A stretch of 6,051 nt of DNA from JBOHER01 sp050701115 (GTDB lineage: Bacteria > Actinomycetota > Actinomycetes > Mycobacteriales > Pseudonocardiaceae), in the NCBI GenBank assembly GCA_050701115.1, contig JBOHER010000192.1, positions 1-6,051 of the forward strand, in the 5' to 3' direction. The notes beneath the pieces were generated by a model. The model was not told the origin of the DNA. It did no database searches and saw only the letters and a list, made by a program, of their open reading frames with translations. The translations under genes were made by a program, and so were the position numbers. This document shows, piece after piece, positions 1 through 5,574 of this stretch (positions within the stretch are counted from its first letter, which is position 1; the number at the start of each line of letters is the position of its first letter).

Positions 1-28
1 GCTGACCCCCGCACGGGAGGGGGTCAGC
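1..28 (-). terminator. Hairpin terminator downstream of the lipase gene
   Basis: Bases 1-10 (GCTGACCCCC) are perfectly complementary to bases 19-28 (GGGGGTCAGC), giving a 10-bp GC-rich stem around an 8-base loop. The hairpin begins 13 bases after the lipase stop codon, where a terminator for that leftward gene is expected. Any U-tract on the minus strand would lie beyond the window edge, so I cannot tell whether it is a classical intrinsic terminator or the U-poor type common in actinomycetes. It could also act on rightward transcripts, but only a weak CTTTC follows on that side. Confidence 0.7.
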
Positions 29-41
29 GGCTTTCCTGGGG

Positions 42-1277
42 TCAGAACGTGCCGCAGTTGCTGAACTGCGGGAACCCGGCGATCCGCTCCTCCATCCACA
101 GGAACGCGGTGCTCGACGCCTCGGGCACGGCGCCGACGTGGGTGGCCGACGTCAACGTCTTGAACCGGACGTTCGCGCCGAGGCCGCACCAGTCGCGGGC
201 CATCTGGCGGCCCTGCTCGTAGGGCACGATGTCGTCGGCGCTGCGGTGCAGCACGAGCGTCGGGGCGTCGGGCTTGCGCGGCCCGAGCTTCTGCTCGAGG
301 ACCGTTGAGGCGAAGGGCTCCTCCACCAGGTACTCGGACACCGGCCTGCCGTCCTTGGTCAGGTCCTTCGACTGCGTGAACGCGTGCTTGACCAGCGTCT
401 CCTCGACGCATTCCTGCTCGACTTCCGCCCAGAACTGCTGGCCCTTCTCGTTGAGCAGCTCGGGGATGCCCAGCTCCGGGTACGCCGCGTCGAGGCCGAT
501 GATGGCGTAGCCGAGCAGGCCCGCGGCGTGGCCGCCGTCGAGGTGCTCGCCCACGACCGCCTTGTCGGCGGGCGGCGCGCCCGAGTACGAGCCCAGCAGC
601 TCGAGCTCGGGCGCGTAGCCGGGCTCCAGTTCGGCGGCCGCGGCGGACGCGCCGCCGCCCTGCGAGTAGCCGGCCGTCAGCACCGGCCCGGCATCCGGCA
701 GGTTCGCCTCGGGCAGCCGCTGCGCCGCCCGGATCGAGTCGAGCGTCGCGTTGGCCTCCGCGGCACGGTTGACGTAGGTGTGGTTGCCCGGGGTGCCCAG
801 GCCCTGGTAGTCGGTGATCGCGACGCCATAGCCGCGCTCCAGCAGCCCTTCGAGGAAGGCGCCTTCGTACTCCGTACCCGCCGCCAGCCGCTTAGACGGC
901 GCGCACTGGTCGCCCATGCCCTGGGTACCGACCGCGAAACCGATGATCGGGCGCGGCCCGAGGCCCATCCAGGGGTACTTCGAGGTGAGCACGGTCCCGG
1001 TGACCGCCATCGGATCACCGTGCGTGTCGGTGGACAAGTACATGATCCGCTGCGCGTCCGCGTTCGCTTCCTTGAGCTTGGCCGGATCGAGATAGAAGGT
1101 GACGGGCTCATGCCGGATCACATCGCCAGGAGCGCCCGGCGGCAGTGGTGACGGCGGATCGTAGAACGAGGCGGCCGTTGCCGGGCCAGAACTCACCGCG
1201 GAGGCGGTGACGACCGCGGCTCCTGCGAGAACGCCTGCGATGGCGACGGACAGCCCGCGGCGCAGTATATGACGCAT
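42..1277 (-). CDS. Secreted LIP-family lipase/esterase (alpha/beta hydrolase)
   Basis: Predicted 411-residue exported hydrolase that should cleave ester bonds of lipids outside the membrane. Residues 1 to about 36 form a Sec signal peptide: an N-terminal Arg pair, a hydrophobic core at 10-28, and an ATA/TAA cleavage region at 33-36. The mature start FYDPPSPLPPGAPG is typical of actinobacterial secretory lipases. The nucleophile elbow GYSQGG places the catalytic Ser at 205. By comparison with Candida antarctica lipase A (D-x-I-V-P), Asp348 in ADDIVP is the likely acid and His380 in SATHVG the likely base. Four cysteines (125, 290, 364, 408) could form disulfides. The ATG at 1275-1277 is chosen because GAGAGGAG lies 5 bases upstream and the signal peptide begins there; the frame stays open to 1457 but encodes an Arg-rich, non-signal stretch. 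It lies 193 bases after mceF on the same strand. The substrate (triglyceride, sterol ester or other) cannot be read from sequence. Confidence 0.93.
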   Translation of the reverse strand: MRHILRRGLSVAIAGVLAGAAVVTASAVSSGPATAASFYDPPSPLPPGAPGDVIRHEPVTFYLDPAKLKEANADAQRIMYLSTDTHGDPMAVTGTVLTSKYPWMGLGPRPIIGFAVGTQGMGDQCAPSKRLAAGTEYEGAFLEGLLERGYGVAITDYQGLGTPGNHTYVNRAAEANATLDSIRAAQRLPEANLPDAGPVLTAGYSQGGGASAAAAELEPGYAPELELLGSYSGAPPADKAVVGEHLDGGHAAGLLGYAIIGLDAAYPELGIPELLNEKGQQFWAEVEQECVEETLVKHAFTQSKDLTKDGRPVSEYLVEEPFASTVLEQKLGPRKPDAPTLVLHRSADDIVPYEQGRQMARDWCGLGANVRFKTLTSATHVGAVPEASSTAFLWMEERIAGFPQFSNCGTF

Positions 1278-1282
1278 TGTTG

Positions 1283-1290
1283 CTCCTCTC
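1283..1290 (-). promoter_or_regulatory. Ribosome binding site of the lipase gene
   Basis: On the minus strand the sequence reads GAGAGGAG-CAACA-ATG. This is a near-ideal Shine-Dalgarno match 5 bases before the start codon at 1275-1277. It decides between this start and upstream in-frame alternatives, and is stronger than the sites in front of the mce genes. It implies the lipase is translated independently of mceF. Confidence 0.8.
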
Positions 1291-1413
1291 TGAGCACAAC
1301 TTGCGACTAGATATTGGAAGTAACGCCTGCGTATGGCCTCGGTCACGCCGTCTCTGACGCACCTCCGTATTTTTGCCGGACCGGCGCAGAAATCGTTTCG
1401 GCGATGCTCATGA

Positions 1414-1443
1414 TTCGCACAAATTCGCGGAGTTCGCGGGTTT
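1414..1443. repeat. TTCGC triple repeat and imperfect hairpin after mceF
   Basis: TTCGC occurs at 1414-1418, 1424-1428 and 1433-1437, at spacings of 10 and 9 bases, close to one helical turn. The last two copies extend to TTCGCGG. The same stretch forms an imperfect inverted repeat: AAATTCGCG at 1421-1429 against CGCGGGTTT at 1435-1443 around a 5-base loop. In plus-strand RNA all nine positions pair, two of them G-U. In the mce-sense RNA those two become C-A mismatches, so the stem is weaker. It starts 27 bases after the mceF stop. It may be a weak terminator, a regulator site or chance. Confidence 0.3.
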
Positions 1444-1470
1444 GGCCGCGTGCGCACGAGTAGCGCTCAC

Positions 1471-2523
1471 TTACCGGACGCACCGCGCTTGCGTGTTCAG
1501 TGGGGCGTATGAGGTGTCCAGCCCGTTCCGGTAGCGGGTCCCCTCGTAGCCGTCGGTACACGGAAGCGGGTCGAAGAACGTGGTGACCAGCCCGAAGTTC
1601 GCGCCATCCGGTGTGAAGACGTTCGATGCCGCCGACACGACATCCGGCGTGACTACGAGCAATCGCTCCAACCCGTCCTCCTTGACCACGAGCACGGTCG
1701 ACGTTGTCAGCAGGTTCGCGACGATGACCCCGAGGCTGGTGCCGGTCTCCGCGATCAGCTGACGCACCTGCTGCGCAGCGTCGGGACCCGTGGTCAGCAG
1801 CCGCCTGAAGTCGCCGTCAGAGCGCTCGAGCTGTTCGGCAACGAGCTTGGCGTTGACGCCGAAGGACTTGATGGCGTCTGACACCTCGATTTGCGTGCTG
1901 AGCACGGTGCTCGCGTCGGAGATCAGCCGTTCCGTCTGCGGCAGGTGCTTGGTTGCCTGCTCGGTGAAGCTCGCGGACGAGTCGAGCAATGCCCGCAGGC
2001 TCGACGCAGTCCCTTCCGTCGCGTCGTACAGTTCGTCGACGACCGTCTTGAGGTCCTCTTTCGGCACCGACGACACGAGGCGGTCCAGGTTGAGCAGCAC
2101 CGTCTCGACCCGCAGCGGCGTCGAGGTGTCCTCCTGTGCGACGACCGATCCGTCGCCGAGGAACGGCCCTCCGTCGCGCTGTGGCCGGAGATCGAGGTAC
2201 TGCTCTCCGGCCGCCGACCGGTTCGCGACAACGGCTTTGACGTCGGCTGGTACCCGCGGCGCATCGTCTCTGATCCGCAGGTCGGCTTGCACGCCCCCGT
2301 CGATCAGCCGAAGCTCTCCGACCCGCCCGATCGCGACGCCCCGGTAGGTGACCTCGGCGTGGGTGAAGATTCCGCCCGAGTCGGCCAACTGGACCCTCAC
2401 CACGTATCCCGATCCGCCGACGAGTGCGCCGAGACCGGCGTAGCGGGCCCCGGCATAACTGACGCCGAGCAGGGATATCACCACGAAGACGATCACCCGG
2501 ATGCGGACGACCTTGGTCAGCAT
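1471..2523 (-). CDS. mceF: MceF, sixth MCE-family subunit of the lipid importer
   Basis: A 350-residue protein expected to be the last of six MCE subunits forming the lipid-conducting assembly outside the cytoplasmic membrane. Residues 8-24 are a single N-terminal membrane anchor or uncleaved signal. The MCE (MlaD-like) domain spans about 38-115, with TYRGVAIGRV and ANRSAAGEQYLDLRP as the diagnostic strands. A long helical region follows at about 135-265. The C-terminal domain carries its only two cysteines, Cys322 and Cys348, at PCTDGYEGTRYR and the final RCVR. The start ATG shares one base with the mceE stop (TGATG); GGGGTG lies 7 bases upstream. At 350 residues it is clearly shorter than the mycobacterial MceF proteins I know (around 500), lacking a long C-terminal extension. 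F is assigned from position after the lipoprotein subunit plus C-terminal features; MCE membership itself is near certain. Confidence 0.93.
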   Translation of the reverse strand: MLTKVVRIRVIVFVVISLLGVSYAGARYAGLGALVGGSGYVVRVQLADSGGIFTHAEVTYRGVAIGRVGELRLIDGGVQADLRIRDDAPRVPADVKAVVANRSAAGEQYLDLRPQRDGGPFLGDGSVVAQEDTSTPLRVETVLLNLDRLVSSVPKEDLKTVVDELYDATEGTASSLRALLDSSASFTEQATKHLPQTERLISDASTVLSTQIEVSDAIKSFGVNAKLVAEQLERSDGDFRRLLTTGPDAAQQVRQLIAETGTSLGVIVANLLTTSTVLVVKEDGLERLLVVTPDVVSAASNVFTPDGANFGLVTTFFDPLPCTDGYEGTRYRNGLDTSYAPLNTQARCVR

Positions 2524-3551
2524 CAGCGCTCACCCCGCTTCGCGGTGGTCTTGGTACCCAGCTTCAGGTAGAGGTTGAGGTAGTCCCCCTTGATCGCGTC
2601 GAGCACCGCATCGGGGAACGGGAAGGTGAGCAACATTTCCATGGACCGGGGGAAGTCATCGCCTGCCTCGGCCAACCGGCGCAGCGTCGGCTCGAGGGCA
2701 CGCAGATCGGCGAGCATGTCGTCCTTGCTCCGGTCGACCGTGTCCACCGCGACGTCGGACAGTTCGTCGAGCGACCTGAGCATCGTGGTAAGCGCGCCAC
2801 GATGGTCGGCGAGGACCTCGATGCCGGGACCGAGGTCGTCGATGAGCCCGGCAATCTTGTCCTTGCGACCGGCCAGCGTCGTGGCCAGCTTGTCGGTCTC
2901 GTCGATCGCCCTGGTGATCTCGTCACGATTGCCGTCGAAACTGGCGATGAACGTCTCGAGGTTGTGCAGGAACGACTTGATGTCGCCGGTGTTCCCGGCG
3001 AGGGCCGCGTTGAGTTCCGAGTTGATCTCCTTGAGCTGTCCGATACCGCCACCGTTGAGCACCAGCGACAGCGCGCCGAGGACTTCTTCCATCTCGGTGT
3101 TGCGGTTGGTGCGTTCGACCGGGATGACGGCTCCCCCGGTGAGCTTGCCGTGCGCCGCGCCGTCCGGTGGATCCGCCAGTTCGACGAACTTCTCGCCGAG
3201 CACGCTCGATTGCCGTAACCGTGCGACGGCATTGGCAGGCAATCGCACCGATCCGTTGACCAGCACGGTCACCATCGCCGTCCTGCCGTCTTGGGCCAGT
3301 TCGATGCGGTCGACCCGGCCGACCGGGACATCATTGACCCGCACAGCTGACTGCGGAACGAGATCGAGGACGTTGGTGAAGTGCACGGTCACCCGGTACG
3401 GATGCTCGCCGAGGCCGGCTCCGCCGGGCAACGGCACATTGTAGAAGCCGGAGAACGATGCACAGCCGGCGAGCACCGCGGCGACGAGCGCGCAGGCAAC
3501 CGCGATCAGGAACCGGCCGGTCCCGGACGCCGGCGTCGATGACCGTGTCAT
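2523..3551 (-). CDS. mceE: MceE, lipoprotein MCE-family subunit (LprK type)
   Basis: A 342-residue MCE subunit anchored as a lipoprotein, the position E hallmark (LprK in M. tuberculosis mce1). Residues 11-29 are a hydrophobic signal ending in the lipobox LAGC, with Cys30 as the acylated residue; Cys20, within the signal, is the only other cysteine. The MCE domain spans about 51-128, with VPVGRVDRIEL and SSVLGEKFVELADP as typical segments. AVIPVERTNRN then leads into a long helical region (about 150-310). Two starts are possible: ATG at 3549-3551, giving the TGATG overlap also seen at the mceD and mceF starts, or the adjacent GTG at 3552-3554, one codon longer. GAGGG at 3561-3565 serves either (9 or 6 bases). 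ATG is preferred for consistency. Leu112 is encoded by the rare codon TTA at 3216-3218. The gene overlaps mceD and mceF by one base each. Confidence 0.95.
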   Translation of the reverse strand: MTRSSTPASGTGRFLIAVACALVAAVLAGCASFSGFYNVPLPGGAGLGEHPYRVTVHFTNVLDLVPQSAVRVNDVPVGRVDRIELAQDGRTAMVTVLVNGSVRLPANAVARLRQSSVLGEKFVELADPPDGAAHGKLTGGAVIPVERTNRNTEMEEVLGALSLVLNGGGIGQLKEINSELNAALAGNTGDIKSFLHNLETFIASFDGNRDEITRAIDETDKLATTLAGRKDKIAGLIDDLGPGIEVLADHRGALTTMLRSLDELSDVAVDTVDRSKDDMLADLRALEPTLRRLAEAGDDFPRSMEMLLTFPFPDAVLDAIKGDYLNLYLKLGTKTTAKRGER

Positions 3552-4579
3552 CACCGGCCACCCTCGCTCGGCGGCAGCGGTAGCGGGGGTGCGCTCGACG
3601 ATTCGTCCGCGCCCATGCTGAACTCGTTGAGATTCGCCCTGCCGTCGAGCGTGCCCGTGGCCGGGTCATAGGCCATCAGCAGGTTGGCCAGTGCACTCGG
3701 CGCTTCATCGAGCGCCTCAGCAAGCGACTCTTGCCGCTGCGCCAGCACTTTTGTCGTACCGGTCAACTTGTCCACATTGGATTTGATCTTTCCGCGGTTC
3801 GCCCTGACGAAGGCGTCGACCTTGCCGAGCGCGCCCGACAGTTCGTGCATCGCTACCGCGAAGTCCTCCCGCTCATTGGCGAAGATCTCAGCGACCTCGG
3901 CGAGCAGCCGGTCGAACTCCCGCACCTCGTCATCGTTGTCCGCGAGCATGGTGGTGAACTGCTGGATCTTCTCGACCGTGCCGAACAGGTCCTCTTCCGA
4001 CCCGGACAGGGTACGCGCCGCCTTGCCGAGCTCACGGATCATCGTGCCGATGTGCTTGCCGTTGCCGTCGAGGTTGGTCGCAGCGCTGTGCAGCAGGTCG
4101 CTCAACGCACCGTCGCCGTTGGCACCGTCCGGACCGAGCGCCGTGGTGAGGCTGTCCAAGCTGCTGAACAACTCGTCGATCTCGGCAGGCACCGCGGTCC
4201 GCTCAACGGGGATCACCGCACGGTCTGCCAGCCGGGATCCTCCGGTGTAGACCGGGGCCAGCTGCACGTACCGGTCGCTGACCAGGCTCGGCGTGACGAT
4301 GACCGCGTTGGCGTCAGCTGGTACCTCGACATCGGGGTCCAGCGACATGGTCACCTTGACCCGCGTGCCGAGTGGTTCGACCGCGTCGACCGTGCCGATG
4401 GAGACGCCGAGCACCCGGACATCCGATTCGGGGTAGAGCCCGACCGTCCCGGTGAAGTACGCGGTCACCCGGTTCGAGTCAGGCGCACGCACAACGAGCA
4501 AGGTGGCTGCCGTGGCGACGAGCGCGACGATGACCGCGAGCGTTCCGATCCGCGTGATCCGTTGCCTTGATGCGGTCAT
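3551..4579 (-). CDS. mceD: MceD, MCE-family subunit of the lipid importer
   Basis: A 342-residue MCE subunit. Residues 12-30 form one N-terminal membrane anchor. The MCE domain covers about 36-110, with SDVRVLGVSIGTV and TPSLVSDRYVQLAPV. The block RAVIPVERTAVPAEIDELF at 120-138, which I associate with position-D proteins, follows. A helical, Asp/Glu-rich region (about 135-300) contains evenly spaced charged residues. LLMAYDPATGTLDGRANLNE is a characteristic C-terminal motif. The last 15 or so residues are a Pro/Ser-rich tail (APPLPLPPSEGG), presumably disordered. There are no cysteines. The ATG at 4577-4579 is chosen over an in-frame upstream start at 4666. It gives the TGATG overlap with the mceC stop, has AAGGGG 8 bases upstream, and puts the anchor at the N-terminus. 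The longer start would add 29 residues overlapping mceC. Confidence 0.94.
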   Translation of the reverse strand: MTASRQRITRIGTLAVIVALVATAATLLVVRAPDSNRVTAYFTGTVGLYPESDVRVLGVSIGTVDAVEPLGTRVKVTMSLDPDVEVPADANAVIVTPSLVSDRYVQLAPVYTGGSRLADRAVIPVERTAVPAEIDELFSSLDSLTTALGPDGANGDGALSDLLHSAATNLDGNGKHIGTMIRELGKAARTLSGSEEDLFGTVEKIQQFTTMLADNDDEVREFDRLLAEVAEIFANEREDFAVAMHELSGALGKVDAFVRANRGKIKSNVDKLTGTTKVLAQRQESLAEALDEAPSALANLLMAYDPATGTLDGRANLNEFSMGADESSSAPPLPLPPSEGGR

Positions 4580-5574
4580 CAGCGATGCCCCTTCGGTTTC
4601 GGCGGTTGACAGCCCGCGCCCACCCCCGTGTCCTTGATCAGGCCACAGAGATAGGTGTCGATCCACGGGCCGCTGTCGACCGCGCTGCCGATGATGCGGT
4701 AGAACGGGCCGGCCAGGCGCAGGCTCTTGTCCATGTTGTCCTGGTTGCGCTGCAGCACGACGGTCACCCGTTCCAGCTGCTCCAGCGCGGGCCCCAGTTG
4801 CTTGTTGTTGTCGGCGACCACCCCGTCGATCTGCTTGGCGAGGTCACGGGTCCCGTCGAGCAGTAAACCGATCGATTCGCGGCGCTTGCGGATCTCGGCG
4901 AGCAACGTGCGACCGTCGGTGATCAGAGCGGCGATATTGCCGCTCTGACTCGCCATTGTCTTACTGATCTCGTGGGTATTGTCGAGCAGCTTGCGCAGTT
5001 CCTCGTCCCGCGACGAAATAGTCTCGGACAACGAAGCCAGCCCGGTCAGGGCGGCTCGCACGTCCTGGGTTGTCGAAGCGTCGAAGGTCTGCGCGAGCGT
5101 ACTGAACGCCGTCGCGAGCTGGTCGGTGTCAATGTGGCCGACGGTCTTGGACAGTTCACCGAAGGCGTCATTGACGTCATAGGGTGTCGTCGTCCGAGCA
5201 AGGGGTATCGGATTCTCGGGATCGAGATCCTTGCTTCCGTACGGTTCGAGGGCAAGGGTTTTCTGTCCCAGCAACGTCTTGATCTTGATTGCCGCCGTTG
5301 TCTTGTCGCCGATCCACGCGCCCTTGATCCGGAAGCTGACCAAGACGCGGTCCCCGGCCAGTGCGACATCGGTGACCTTGCCGACCTTCACCCCGCCGAC
5401 CCTGACCTCATTGTCGGGCTTGAGCCCTGCCGCCTCGGCGAACTCGGCGGTGTAGACCGTGCCGCCTACGATGGGCAGTTCCTCCCAGTTGAGGGCGGCG
5501 AACCCGGCGACGAGCATGATGACGGCGCCGATAACGCCGACCTTGACCGGATTGCGTTGCCGAAACGGTGTCAT
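4579..5574 (-). CDS. mceC: MceC, MCE-family subunit of the lipid importer
   Basis: A 331-residue MCE subunit. The basic N-terminus MTPFRQRNPVKVG precedes a membrane anchor at about 13-29. The MCE domain spans about 38-115 and includes NEVRVGGVKVGKV and KTLLGQKTLALEPYG, a near-consensus core. A long helical region (about 130-290) follows. The C-terminus has GPFYRIIG and GPWIDTYLC, typical of position-C proteins, and holds the only two cysteines, Cys310 and Cys322. The ATG at 5572-5574 overlaps the mceB stop by four bases (ATGA), with GAGGTG 6 bases upstream. An in-frame start at 5673 would add 33 Arg-rich residues inside mceB and is rejected. Leu237 uses the rare codon TTA (4864-4866). Stretches such as 4921-4980 and 5221-5280 are only about half GC, low for this window. 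Confidence 0.95.
   Translation of the reverse strand: MTPFRQRNPVKVGVIGAVIMLVAGFAALNWEELPIVGGTVYTAEFAEAAGLKPDNEVRVGGVKVGKVTDVALAGDRVLVSFRIKGAWIGDKTTAAIKIKTLLGQKTLALEPYGSKDLDPENPIPLARTTTPYDVNDAFGELSKTVGHIDTDQLATAFSTLAQTFDASTTQDVRAALTGLASLSETISSRDEELRKLLDNTHEISKTMASQSGNIAALITDGRTLLAEIRKRRESIGLLLDGTRDLAKQIDGVVADNNKQLGPALEQLERVTVVLQRNQDNMDKSLRLAGPFYRIIGSAVDSGPWIDTYLCGLIKDTGVGAGCQPPKPKGHR

Larger units (their letters stand above)
1278..1470. other. mceF-lipase intergenic region
   Basis: This 193-base gap is the only non-coding stretch inside the gene cluster. Read on the minus strand it holds, in order, a clustered repeat/hairpin (1414-1443), a locally AT-richer run with CAAAAATACGG (around 1366-1376), an AT-rich CCAATATCTAG (around 1308-1318), and the lipase ribosome binding site. 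I looked for a -35/-10 pair and found no hexamer of the form TANNNT with a good -35 partner. A separate lipase promoter is therefore possible but not supported by a recognisable motif. Read-through from the mce operon is the alternative. Confidence 0.5.

Noticed and set aside
384..1151. 255-codon open frame on the plus strand opposite the lipase
   Set aside because: It is a GC-bias shadow: Arg/Val/Gly-rich translation without domain character, fully antisense to a well-supported gene.
1300..1320. Possible promoter -10 in the AT-rich CCAATATCTAG before the lipase
   Set aside because: It does not fit TANNNT, and no reasonable -35 hexamer lies 16-19 bases upstream, so it is not reported as a promoter.
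1278..1457. N-terminal extension of the lipase by 60 residues to a start at 1457
   Set aside because: The extension is Arg-rich with no signal or family character. The ATG at 1277 has an excellent RBS and begins a normal signal peptide.
1343..1561. 72-codon minus-strand frame spanning the mceF end and the intergenic gap
   Set aside because: It lies mostly inside mceF in another frame, shows no protein character, and its translation is Arg-rich.
1891..2571. 226-codon plus-strand frame opposite mceF
   Set aside because: Composition is typical of an antisense shadow, with no recognisable motif; the minus strand encodes a full MCE protein.
3731..4570. 279-codon plus-strand frame opposite mceD
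   Set aside because: Antisense of a clear MceD; rich in Arg, Asp and Val from reverse-complemented codons, with no signal or domain.
4580..4666. Longer MceD start at 4666
   Set aside because: It would overlap mceC by about 88 bases and put 29 extra polar residues before the membrane anchor. The TGATG-coupled ATG at 4579 has an RBS.
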